Shown here: in pieces, positions 22,985 through 33,703 of the stretch
How the letters are laid out: each line of letters starts with the position of its first letter
Position numbering within the stretch: the stretch's first letter is position 1
Source: Xylogone sp. PMI_703
Taxonomy: Eukaryota > Ascomycota > Leotiomycetes
Assembly: GCA_021399445.1 (NCBI GenBank)
Contig: JAJTUQ010000003.1
Coordinates: 4,278,001-4,342,000, forward strand
Length of the DNA stretch: 64,000 nucleotides
Reading direction: 5' to 3'
The notes under the pieces: generated by a model
What the model was told of the DNA's origin: nothing
The model's database searches: none
The model's input: only the letters and a program-made list of their open reading frames with translations
Translations under genes and position numbers: made by a program

Positions 22985-23679
22985 CCCGGATTTTGACGTG
23001 AGTTTTAAGGAAGCCTTCCCCCGCCAGCATCATGACATAGCTGAATCAGTTTGTACTTATAACCAAAAGCCGTCGAGGTATGATAGTGGGGCTCATTCCA
23101 TATATCCTGTTCAGATGCGGAGAACTCTGGAAAGACCCCACCTAGAGAGATTATACCATCTAACTGATAGCTGATAGCTAGGCTCAGATCAAAGCTGAAA
23201 AACTGAAGACATAAACCTGTCAAGGATGTGAAAATATGTCAAGTGATATTGGAAAGCGAGTCCAACTCCTAGGATTAGCTTCTACCTCAATTGGGCATGG
23301 ATGCGCGTATATGAAAATGGCGCTCTTCAATTTCTCAAACTTGGCATTCTTTATCACTCAGAGACAAGCATAGTCTGTGAGCACCGCAAGACGGATAGAG
23401 ACAACAAAACATAATACCTCTTTACAGTCTTCCAGGGGGTGTTTTCGAGTCAGAGTAGCACCGCAGCTCGGACAGGTACTCATTTGGTAGAAGTTCAAGA
23501 GCCCTTCCGACGTCCCCTCGAAAACCCCTGTCAATGCGGGTGCATAGTGCATTGATGCAGATAAGTATCTTTGATACAGCTTCTAATCGAGCGGCGAAGG
23601 GATTTACTGCACAAAAGCTACTTAATGTCGTTGCATCTAGCATAGATGCAGTGGATTGATAAAACGGTTTGAGGGGCAT
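22985..23679 (-). CDS. Unresolved small minus-strand gene candidate
   Basis: I do not recognise this gene and cannot settle its exons. A frame starting at 23679 (MPLKPFYQSTASMLD) continues openly to 23422. An overlapping frame (about 23552-23400) contains a zinc-ribbon-like CPSCGATL followed by RKHPLEDCKE and a GTATTA donor. Further downstream lie coding-looking stretches, KNAKFEKLKSAIFIYAHP at about 23350-23285 and LCLQFFSFDLSLAISYQLDG to AFGYKYKLIQLCHDAGGG at about 23220-23005, ending with TAA near 22999. The pieces lie between TOM22 and the ADF-H gene, about 420 bp from the latter's start. It could be a several-exon small protein or a decaying gene. Confidence 0.35.
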
Positions 23680-24100
23680 CTATTTGAGGCGTTGGAGCAC
23701 CGTACCCAAATCTGGACCCGAGGGGTGAAATAACAAAGGTTTGATCAGCGGCTAAAATACCGAGCCAGTCGCGTCAGGAGCGCTATTTCACCACCCACCC
23801 ACCGCTACGGATCCCAAAAGTAATTTCTGAAGCAGCAACTGCTGCGACACGCTCTTCAATTCAATTCACTTCTTCACTCCTTTATTATAAAACTCTCATT
23901 TTTTATGGTCGCTCCTTTTCTTCGGGTATCCGAAGCGTGTCCACTATCGTTTCCCCCCTCCGATGAGCTGCCGCCCCAGTTTCCCTATCAATGCGCTCGG
24001 TCTCGTCGTTACCCCTGAAATCGACATTTGTAGAAGTTCTTAGCGATAGTTGACTCAAAAATAACACTTGAACACTCAATTTAAAAAGGACCTTCAGGCA
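23680..24100. promoter_or_regulatory. Upstream region of the ADF-H gene
   Basis: About 420 bp with a pyrimidine-rich stretch at 23860-23970 (CTCTTC, CACTTCTTCACTCC, TTTCCCCCC), common in fungal core promoters and 5' leaders. The plus-strand gene starts at 24101. Confidence 0.45.
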
Positions 24101-27100
24101 ATGTCGTTGAATGGACTAGATGATGAGAAGGTTAAAGAGGCATATGATGCCGCGATCCTAGAACCAGGAGGATGGTGAGTCCAATCTCCACGTCTGGATC
24201 TGCTCAATTGCGGTACAGCTAATGAACTTTCAGGTTCCTCCTCAACTACGTGTCTCGGGATGAAATCGCATTGCTAGGGAAAGGGACTGGAGGCATTGTG
24301 GAAATTCGAAATGAAATATCGAAGTACGAGGAACCGTCGCCTCTGTACGGATTCTTGCGCTACAGGAGAAGGAATGTCCTCATCAAATATATCCCAGAGG
24401 ATTGCTCGAGACTTATACAAGGTAGGATATCAAGGCGGATAAATTTTGGCGTAGCAATTCTGACGCGGTGAAGCTCGAGTAACCGTACACTTTACTTCAG
24501 TAGAAGAGCGATTTTCTCCTCACGATACGGTGTTCTCCATATCAACATCTAAGGAGCTCAAGGACACAGCACTTTCCACTGCATGCTCATTACATACTGC
24601 GTCGGGCTCCACTTCTTCATCAACTAGCTCGCTCCGCAGGCGACGGCTTATGGAGATTGCCGAAGAGGAAGAAGAAAACCGGGCCAAACGGCAATCCACT
24701 GTACCTGAAGAAGCTGTTACTGGTAAGGCACCATCAATCATTGGCTCAGAATCTGCAGACATCCAGGCACCACCACCACAGCCTAGTGATCCGATCTCTG
24801 CAGGTCAGCACTCTGAAGCTTTGGAAGTGTCCGATTTTCCGCTTCCCCCTAAGTCAGAACGAGCCTCAGTTGATGAACCAAGGTGGTCTTTGCAATCTTC
24901 ACGTCCGGGACTGTATGAATCACACAGTGCGTATGGGTATGCTTCGTATGGGAAACCAAAGATTAAGCTTGGCCCACGTCCCTCACTTGATGTGGGTGGC
25001 AGGCCGCATACCTCTGGAGATGGGGAACATCGCCCTGTAGCTACTCTCCCGGCGGGTATGAAAATGCATTCGAAGTCGTCCAAGAAGGACAAGTCAAGAC
25101 CAAAATCACACATCTCGACGGAAACCCCCAGTATGACCTTATCGCCTCCTATTCCCGATATGGCAAGTCTGAATACGCACGGAATACCCGTTCGGCCCCA
25201 TACTAGCGGCGGCACGTCCACAACTACCATATCGACGATGAAACCCTTGCTTTCTCCGACACCTAGTACTTTGAAAGGACCTTCAATTACCCCTGAGAAG
25301 GCTCGATTGATGAAAGCTCTCGAACTTCGAAAGAAACAGATGAACCAAACGGTCGATGCGCCTACATCCCCGTCGCCAGAAAAGGGGTTTCGAAGCCCCA
25401 CATCTACGAGCTTTGACGAGCAAATTCAGGGGCAACCACTTGCGGTCAACGAAGTCGAGTCAACATCTACACCTGCAGAATCTGGGGTCGGTATAACGGA
25501 AGGCTTGCGAGAAAACTCATTGGATATACTGGGTGACGTGGTAAAGACTGAGGATTCTGGAATAGCTCTCGACTCTAGTTCCACACTCAGAACTGATGTA
25601 TCTGATCTGACTAGGTCTGATTCTTATCCAGTATCTCCAGTCGCGCCTTCGGACAAAGTAGATTCCACCAAAGCCTCCTCCATTTCGGAATCGACAGATG
25701 AAACTGTACAAGGAGCGCTTCGTGTTGAGGGAATAATGAATGAGGGAGACGACTCGCGACCGAATTCCATTTCCGTGTTAGACACCGAATCCCAACCTAC
25801 ACCAAAGCAAGAAGTCACCACGGAGCCAGAGCCCACAATCAATATAGTTGTTGCAGACGAATTACCTCAGCTCCAACCAGTCACATACAACCCTGATACT
25901 CCAGTTGTGGTGGTCAAAGAAGGGCCTCAAGTTCTCACTACATCTCTCGACTCTACAGGTGGAGAACCGCCAGTAGAACTTACATCACCAACAGCCGAAG
26001 CCCGCGAATGGAAGATTCCAAAGTCAAAGTTCAGTACTCAAGATCTGAAAGAATCGGCATCGTCTATTACGATTGATGTCCCTCTCTCAAAATTTAGTAC
26101 TGGGGAAGTACTAGATCCAAGTGGCTCACAAGAGGGCCTTATGTCCAAGTTTAATACCAAAGAATCTGAAGAGGTGGAGAAGTCGACATTAACCCCAGGA
26201 GATGAGAAGCCTCAGATTCAACTTGAGGAGCCTCAAAATGCAAAACCTTCTCAGCCGTCTTCTACAGATCACTTGACAGCTGATTCCAGTCTACGATCGC
26301 CTACAGATAGCACCTTCTCTATTGATAACAAAATAGGAGGTGATGAAGCCGTGCAATCTCAACCCAAACTAAGAAAACGCCCGGGTTTCATTGATCCAAT
26401 ACGGACTGATGTCGATAGCAACGAGATTAGTGTTGCACATTCCGATGCTAATTCCTCTTGGGATGATGATCTTATCGATGAGTTGCACTCCGCAGTTGTT
26501 GAGGAAGCCAAGCCTATGTCTGTATCAAGGTCACCGATGAGCCCTGTATTCCCAAACCCTAAAAATGACTCCGGTGGTGGATTTCAAAGACTTTCTAGGG
26601 CATTTTCCAGTCCAACCCAGGATACACCTTCTGGCTCTTCACAACTTCTCTCACCACAAGATGCCTCACAACCTGAAAAGCCCCGCTCTGTCTCTGCTTC
26701 TGCTGCTTACCTAAGTCGTCTCAGCCAACAGCAATCCAAGCCTATAGCAAAGAAGGTTAATCTTGGCTCTGGTATATCGCAGAGAATTAAAGCACTAGAG
26801 AAACTTTCTAGTATAGAAGGTGCAGCTGCACAGAGTATAGGCACCACTGCCCCTAAATCAACTGCCTTTTTTGCGGTAGGAAAGGGCTCAATCCGTGGCT
26901 CTGCAAAATCTCCATCAGTCATTGAACGCGCAAGTTCTTTCACTCATCCAATTATGCCAGCACCGCCATCCCGCGATGGATCACAACCAGATACTACGAA
27001 ACTAAGAGATCGGTCTCCATCTATTCGGAGTAGATTGGACACGTTCGGTACTTCCCCAGCACCAGGACCTGGCCACACTAAGCCACGTCCTCAATCTATT

Positions 27101-28102
27101 TCTGTGACTGCACGAATAATCCGGGACCCAAATCAGCCATTTCCTCAGAGACCTAAAACTGGAAAAGACGGGTCCAATTTCTTCCCATTGAATCTTCAAG
27201 AATCCCTTTTGGAGATTAACCATCAAAAGCCTACCGCACCGCCCCTAATGGAAACGCAGGAGAAACGACCCGCAAGTCCAGAAAAGATGGACGAGAAGCA
27301 GCGGCGGAGATCATCCGTTACAATTGTTAAAGATTTCATTGAAGACCGGAGAAACTCGATTTCCGACCGCGGGCGCTCAATGACTGGTGACAGTTCATTA
27401 TCTTCATCAGTTCTGCTATCACCATCCCAACCACCTTCAGCTCATACTAGCCGGTTCTCAATTGGCAGTCCACTCTCCCCATCATCTACCTCTAACTCGG
27501 GATCGCCCACAGATGAGAGGTCTGAAAAGAAATCCAATCGAGCAAGTAGGATGCTCCGGCGTATGTCATCCTCGCTCTCTGCCGCAGGTCGTAAGACAAT
27601 AAGTCATGCCATCTCACCAACAGTCCGCGAAGAATCCGAACAACTAGGTAGCCCTGATGCACAGTCTCTTGCACCGTCCCAGTCCTCAAACCAATCTGTA
27701 TCTCCCGTTACCATCAATGTTGGGGACGTCAACGTTCAGTTCCCAGATAACCTCCTCTGGAAGAGACGCTCCATGGTTCTCGATTCTCAAGGATATCTGA
27801 TTCTTTCTCCTGCTCTCACCTCAAGCGGCGGTGGAGACAAGGGCCTCGTTGGAGGGATGAGAAGATATCATCTAGGCGAATTTAAGTTACCAATCATACC
27901 CGATGTGGAGATGCAAGAGATGCCCAACAGCGTCGTATTGAACTTTGTCGAAGGAGGTGAATTACAGATCGCTTGTGAGGATCGAGCTGGTCAACTCAAT
28001 GTTCTCAAAGGTATGTCCTCCCAGTTACCCCTTCTAGGACCAACCTACTAACTGAGTCCCCCAGTCCTCCAGGATGCTCATCGATCTTGTACCTCTAACT
28101 AA
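24101..28102 (+). CDS. Large ADF-H-domain protein with long disordered region
   Basis: Exons 24101-24174, 24234-24421, 24474-28010 and 28065-28102 give 1278 aa. The N-terminal ~130 residues form an ADF/cofilin-homology domain: EAYDAAILEPGGWFLLNYV, GGIVEIRNEISKYEEPSPLY, GFLRYRR, then ARVTVHFTSVEERFSPHDTVF. ADF-H domains bind actin or Arp2/3, so an actin-linked role is likely. The central ~1000 residues are Ser/Pro/Thr-rich and low in order, with many SP sites and three copies of an SKF[SN]T motif (about residues 605-647). The last ~120 residues are folded and conserved-looking (NVQFPDNLLWKRRSMVLDS, YHLGEFKLPIIPDVEMQEMP), like a PH-type module. The splice at 24421/24474 was chosen because it restores ARVTVHF. 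The tail after 28065 is short and could vary. Confidence 0.82.
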
Positions 28103-28675
28103 TATCACGATTAAGCCGGCTTCAAAATTCTTCTTCCCTAATCATTACTTCCAACACCCCCCACGGTCTTTGAGCCTCAATCTCAAATTCTTTGCTCGTC
28201 TTTACGATCCCTACCATACTTATTTCGTTTACAAAAATCAGCAGAAGAAGAAGCGTGATAACGCCCTGTTACGATTTATATATACAGTGTATATTTAGGT
28301 AGCTTTTACCAAATTCTCGAGACAAATAGGTCTCCATACGGAAGATACCACATCTCTTTTTTGGATATTGTGTCATTAATTCGATCTGAATAACCTGTTA
28401 TTCTTATTAAAATTTACATTATCGGATATATTGGTGGTATTTTCGAGAGATTTAGGGGTAAAATAAAAATACCTTAGCTTGCCTTCAGGTTAATAGCCCT
28501 TTCATTAGCTCTATGGTGAAAACATAGGCAATGTGAAAGAAGAAAAATAGTAACAAGGGTCTAATCACTTCTAATTATGTACAATTAAATAACAAAATAA
28601 TGTCTTTTATCAATGTCCCAAAAACCTTCTGGCCCCATAGACTCAGCACGGGTAACAGTGTGGTACGATTGACCC
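28103..28675. other. AT-rich convergent 3' intergenic region
   Basis: 573 bp between the stops of the ADF-H gene and the FAD monooxygenase. Rich in A/T runs with polyadenylation-like AATAAA-type words (for example around 28590). No gene seen. Confidence 0.5.
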
Positions 28676-30050
28676 TTAATACTGAGACTTGACCTTTTCC
28701 TCCATCATTTCAACCATGATACTTCTCGCCATCTCCGCCTGCTCCGGGATATCGACATCCCACAACCATTGATATCTCTCATTCCAAGTCTCCTTCAACC
28801 TCTCCTCGTCATCGCCAACACCTTCATAGCACAGGCAAAGTAGATCCGCATTCTCCTTGCTGCTTGTCACAACTCTCTGGCTCCGTGGTCGACGCACCCT
28901 ATCATACGCTTGGAATGCCGCAGCAACATGTTCAGCAGTTGCAACACGGGAATCTGCTAGGAGTTCTGCTAGGACGTGGGCATCCTCGATTGCTTGACCG
29001 GCACCTGCTCCTTGATGAGGTGTCGAAGCGTGGGCAGCGTCTCCCAGAATGGCAACTCGAGATCTTGCAAAGGTGGAGATAAGGGGGTGCTCAAATATGG
29101 CCCATTGAGAAGGGTCGGGCATGTACTGGGAAGAGGTTGGCTCAAGTCCCGCTATGAAACCTGTGTTTTACACTCACCTGGATGAGTGAGTTTACATACT
29201 CGCCCATATGACCGAGGTCTTTCTGCATTTCCTCTCTATCCGCCGGTCGAATCCAGGCTTCGCTGTTCCACTTCTCACTCAGCTTGTAAAGGCCAACGTT
29301 CACCTTCTTCGCACGCATAATCGGATACGATATACCATAGCATCCTCGGCCGATATACATCGTGGATACTCTTGCACGCCGTTCACCTACAGCAGCCACC
29401 ATGGTCTCCATGTCAAGCACAGCGCGGTAGCCGTACATGCCACTGAACCGTGGCTTTGTGCTTTCAACTTCGTCCGGAAGCATGGACTCCTTGACTTTGG
29501 AATGGATGCCATCACACCCGACAACCACGTCTGCTATGACCGTCGTGCCATCTTCAAAGTAAAGATGAACACCATCTGAAAGTTCCTCAAGGCGCTCAAG
29601 GCGTTTACCAAAGTGGGTGCATTCTTTAGGCACGAGACTCACCAATGCATCTAAGAAATCGGCGCGGCGCACCGTCGTCTGGCCGGATGGCAAGGCCTTG
29701 AGATCCATTAGAACCTGGCCGGTCTTGCTGCCAGTTGCCCAGACAATCTCGAACCATGTCTGACGAAGATGCTCATACCCAGGACTATCAGCGTGCGTTG
29801 TAACGAGGGCATTATAGAAGTCACGAATCTTGGGATCGATAAGCGGCAGGGCACGATGCGCAGCTGGGCCAATTGATAGACCTAGCCCGATGTCTCCAAA
29901 GGCCGCGGTGGCTTCATATATCTGGACGGAAACGTTGCGTCTGAGAAGGCCAATGGCTAAAGTGAGGCCGCCGATGCCACCGCCGATGATGGCGACGGTA
30001 AATTGCTTTGTAGGGGGGTTAGTACTGCCCATTGTGCTGACAGGTCCCAA
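28676..30050 (-). CDS. FAD-dependent monooxygenase, salicylate hydroxylase-like
   Basis: Exons 30050-29178 and 29125-28676 give 440 aa. The class A flavin monooxygenase signature is complete: the Rossmann motif GGGIGGL (residues 23-29) with the acidic residue at the end of strand 2 (VQIYEA), the DG motif GCDGIHSKVK (about 180), and the GD motif ILGDAAHASTPHQGAGAGQAIED in the second exon. These enzymes hydroxylate aromatic acids with NAD(P)H and O2. A substrate such as salicylate is a guess from family resemblance. MGPVSTMGST offers two in-frame starts (30050, 30032). There is no transmembrane anchor or signal peptide. It is the only clearly accessory metabolic enzyme in the window, with AT-rich DNA on both sides. 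Confidence 0.9.
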
Positions 30051-31169
30051 TTAGAACATAAATGACAGCAGCACTCTACCTCCTGTCAGTACAGCAATGA
30101 AGAATTAATCCGTAATATCTTGAGTATCCATGAACTGAAGGGTGGAACCCATCATAAGTTGTGATATGAATGCCCAGACAGCATTACCTCCATATTATGC
30201 CATCAACCCCTCCGGTTCAGAACCTTATTAACAGATACTGCAGCTGCACTCGAGTTGGTGTGATGGAAAACATACGACCACGGGGTATAATCCACCGTGG
30301 TATCTCCCCGGATTACCGATCCAGGTACATTGACTGCGCCCCTTTCGTGCTGTATGCTACCTTAGCCATGTTGTTGCTCTAGATAAGATGCAGTTGGATT
30401 AATCGGGGTGTACGATTCCATATTGGAAATGACCCCGCTAATAGCTTTGAGATTACCCCGCTAGGGATTCATTAAGAGAAGATCATATCAGCAAGGGGAC
30501 AGTCAGATCCTTAAGTTCCTTCATAAGTTAATGCGCTAATATCATTACGCTAGAAACCACCTATTAATTGACGACACTTGGGTATATTTGGACAGTCCAT
30601 TAAAGGTTCCTGGTATCTAACACCACCTAATATATCCTTTATACTCTATGAATTTAATTAAGAGCTTAAATCCTCGTCCATTAATCAATATAAAAGTTTA
30701 GTTCTCAACCACCACGATTATACAACTGTTCATGAGTCGATTCCAAAAGTTGCGGGATACGGTACCACACAGCCTCCACAGCCAAACAAGGTCTCTGGTT
30801 GTGGATTTGTTGCCTCAGGCACAAATATGGATAAATCAATTTATTTTCAGTCACATGATCACGCGTTCATCCACTGGCGCGACGTCAATCGCAAATTGTA
30901 ACAAACTCCAAAGCGTCCGTTGAAATTTCTTAAACGTGCAAGGACAAATCTTATATGGATGACGAGTCTATTGCAAAAAGTTTCTATTATTAGCCCGTCT
31001 TACATAGCCGACATCACGAAATGAGTTTGTAGCTTGCTGGTTCTTTGTCTTTTCACTCAACGTATCAACTACATTCGCCCCGCGCCTTTTGTTTCAACAC
31101 ACGGACGAGTACCCCTCCTATTATTTAAACGGCAACACAACTTCTGCATTGGCTAGCTCTTATATCAAT
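30051..31169. promoter_or_regulatory. Divergent upstream region (FAD monooxygenase / DUF4211 gene)
   Basis: About 1.1 kb, AT-rich, with a nested inverted repeat at 30404-30437 and two more GACCCCGCTA/TACCCCGCTA words just downstream (to about 30467). Frames at 30170-30382 and 30732-30923 (+) have no recognisable product. In the DUF4211 gene the reading frame is open up to an ATG at 31089. Confidence 0.5.
30404..30437. repeat. Nested inverted repeat (CGGGGT...ACCCCG)
   Basis: Outer arms CGGGGT (30404-30409) and ACCCCG (30432-30437) enclose inner arms TTCCA (30416-30420) and TGGAA (30424-30428). This could be a cruciform or a regulator site in the shared upstream region of the monooxygenase gene. 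Confidence 0.5.
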
Positions 31170-33703
31170 ATGCCAGTAAATACAAAATCTAAGACACAAC
31201 GGAAAAAGCAAACCAAAAAGCAAACGCAACTTACGTTTGATCCGGTGCAGGTGGACTCATCTTCTTCTAGCTCAGCGTTTCCCACCGCAAGGGTACGCTA
31301 TTCAGCTCCGGGTCTAGGAAAGACGAGATCTGCACATACCCAGTATGCTAAGGAGTTGAGCTCTGTTGATGGCCCGAGCAAACAATACCCAGCTGTTGTT
31401 TCTAGCCCTCCGGATAGACAAAATAATGCGAAACTCCCTTTCAAACCGCTTCCTACCCCAGTTAAGTCGTCTCAAATAGAAGATGTCTCCATAACACCAG
31501 TTGGTCCGTTATAACCATGTAATAAACGTCTCAATGCTAACTACCCTAGTACAAATTGATAGTAGTGACGATAGCGACACTGATATAAAGCCGAACGTAC
31601 CCTCACATAGATCGCTTAACGGATCACTTTCTAGTCATACTAAAAAGATGGTGAAGCGTCATCCATCTGCAATGTTCGCTGGTCCAGATGGATCCAAGCG
31701 GGCGACGGCCACGAGCTCTAATGTACAACTTAGCGACTCAGACGGCTCGCCGGGAGAAGATGAGGTTGCGCAGTTACATGGGAGAAAGAGCAGCAACCAA
31801 CTTCCTCATAACACGGCAAATAATTCCACTTCAATAGACTTGTACGAATCCAGTGACAGTTCAACAGCCCAAAGTGATCATCAGACCCCATCAAAAAATC
31901 CCAATCCAGGCATGTTCAACACTCCGCTGAGCGCTTCGAAAGCGCAAACCTCGGCGTCATCACCCAATTCATCAAAGAGATCTAAGCCAATAAAACAGCA
32001 AAAATCTCCTAGCTCTTCAAAACTCCGTGGAATGTCTACAGAGACTATCAGCTCTGAAGATAGTATAGAACTAAGCCCTCGAAAATCTCAACGCCGTCGG
32101 CAGGTAGGATTATCAGCAAAACCGTCAATAGCGAGTGAAGATGACAGTCAACCTGTACTAGCAAGTACACAGAGACGCCGGAGAGATAATATTGTCTTAG
32201 ACGATAGTGATAGTGATGCAATACCTTTAAACACCACGCCGAGACTAAAATCAAAACAGGAAAGGCTAAATACAACAGCTTCAATTCAAGTCGATGATGA
32301 TTCTGCTGCCACTTCTTCCAAGCATAGACCGGTTTCGTTGTCAAGTGAAGATGAGGATGAGGACGAAGATGACCAGCCGATCATTTCGCCGTTGAAGAGA
32401 CGACGAAATGCAACACAGTATTCACCTCATACGTCTCCAGCAAAACGAAATAGGAGGCCTATCCCAGTGACTGATGACGGGGATGATGATGATCTCACAC
32501 CTCCGACATCAAGAATGAAGTCGTTGCGGAGAGATAAGGGAAAGGGAAGGGCTGAAGAAGAAACGCCAACCCGCCTTACCCGGCAAAAGGCAACGTTTCG
32601 AAGACATCGAACAGAAAAAGAAAAGAAATTAGAGCTGCTCAAGCGTAGACGCGCTGGAGAAAAGATCGATCAGTTGACAGATTCCGATTCCTCGGAGGAA
32701 GAAAAGGCCGCGCTGTACGATAGTGGAGCAGGAAATGAATTCCTCTCTGACTTCCCTGACGAGTCCGAGAATGAGATTATTGAAAAGGCTCCGGAACCTA
32801 GTCGCCGCAGAACCTCTAGCCGCCGGGATAAGGAGAATGATGAGGACGACGACGACGGATTTATAGTTGACGATGATGAAGAGATGCTGGGAGTGCCTCC
32901 AGTTAGCCTACAAGACATCCCATTAGAGTTCACGCATGCTGCTCATAAACCCCTGAAAGAACACTTCCGGGACGCCGTTGAGTGGATGGTCCATATGAAG
33001 ATCAATCCGGGCTTCAAACGGGATGACCCAATCTATGTCAATGCCTTCAAAAAGTTGGATGATGAAGTGTCTGGATACGCAAGGAGCAAGTTCTTGTCGG
33101 CAGCTTGGAACGAAGATTTCTCCAAGGCCATCACATCCCGTCCCACAATCGAAGTGGCAGAGCTTCCAGTCGCTGACCATCTTCGCAAATGCTCTGCTTG
33201 CAATCGCAGTGGACACCCATCTACATATATCATTACGCTTAGTGGACACCCGTATCACAAGGAGACACTAGAGGAAGTAGACCAGGATGACAGCGAGGAA
33301 GATGACAGCCGTGTGAGCATTAACAGTCAGGGTCAGGATCTCCCTCCAGATGGCAAGGAGTGGTACGTGGGCAGGTACGATACATATAACTTCTTACTGT
33401 TGTGCACTCTCTAACTTGTTATGCAGCACCTGTGCATCGAACGCAGAGTGGGCCCATCGCCTTAGCCACTGGAAATACGAGCTCAACGAGTGGGTTGTGG
33501 ACAACCTCAGAGGGGAGGGCTATCTCTCCGGAGAGGAGCTGGCCAAGAAGGAGAGGCTGAAGTCGCGAGAGAAGCGAGAGTACGCCAATGCCATCGTGGA
33601 TAAATGGGAGAATGAGGGTACTATCAGGAGCCTGTATACGGATTTCAAGAGGAACATGGAGGCCGCGCGCGCAACCAAGACGCAGAGGTACGGTCGCAGA
33701 TAA
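31170..33703 (+). CDS. DUF4211-domain nuclear-type protein
   Basis: Exons 31170-31503, 31550-33374 and 33427-33703 give 811 aa. The first ~560 residues are disordered, with alternating basic clusters (KSKTQRKKQTKKQTQ, SPRKSQRRRQ) and acidic/serine runs (SSEDEDEDEDD, DEDDDDGFIVDDDEE), a composition typical of chromatin or nuclear proteins. The C-terminal ~230 residues form the fungal DUF4211 domain: HAAHKPLKEHFRDAVEWMVH, KLDDEVSGYARSKF, a possible zinc motif (CSACNRSGHPSTY), YVGSTCASNAEWAHRLSHW and KYELNEWVVDNL. The last intron joins YVG to STCASN and is needed to complete the domain. The start at 31170 precedes the basic N-terminus; an in-frame ATG at 31089 would add 27 residues. The function is unknown. 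Confidence 0.85.

Noticed and set aside
24805..25401. 198-codon minus-strand frame
   Set aside because: Fully antisense to the ADF-H gene; long only because of that gene's Ser/Pro-rich codon pattern.
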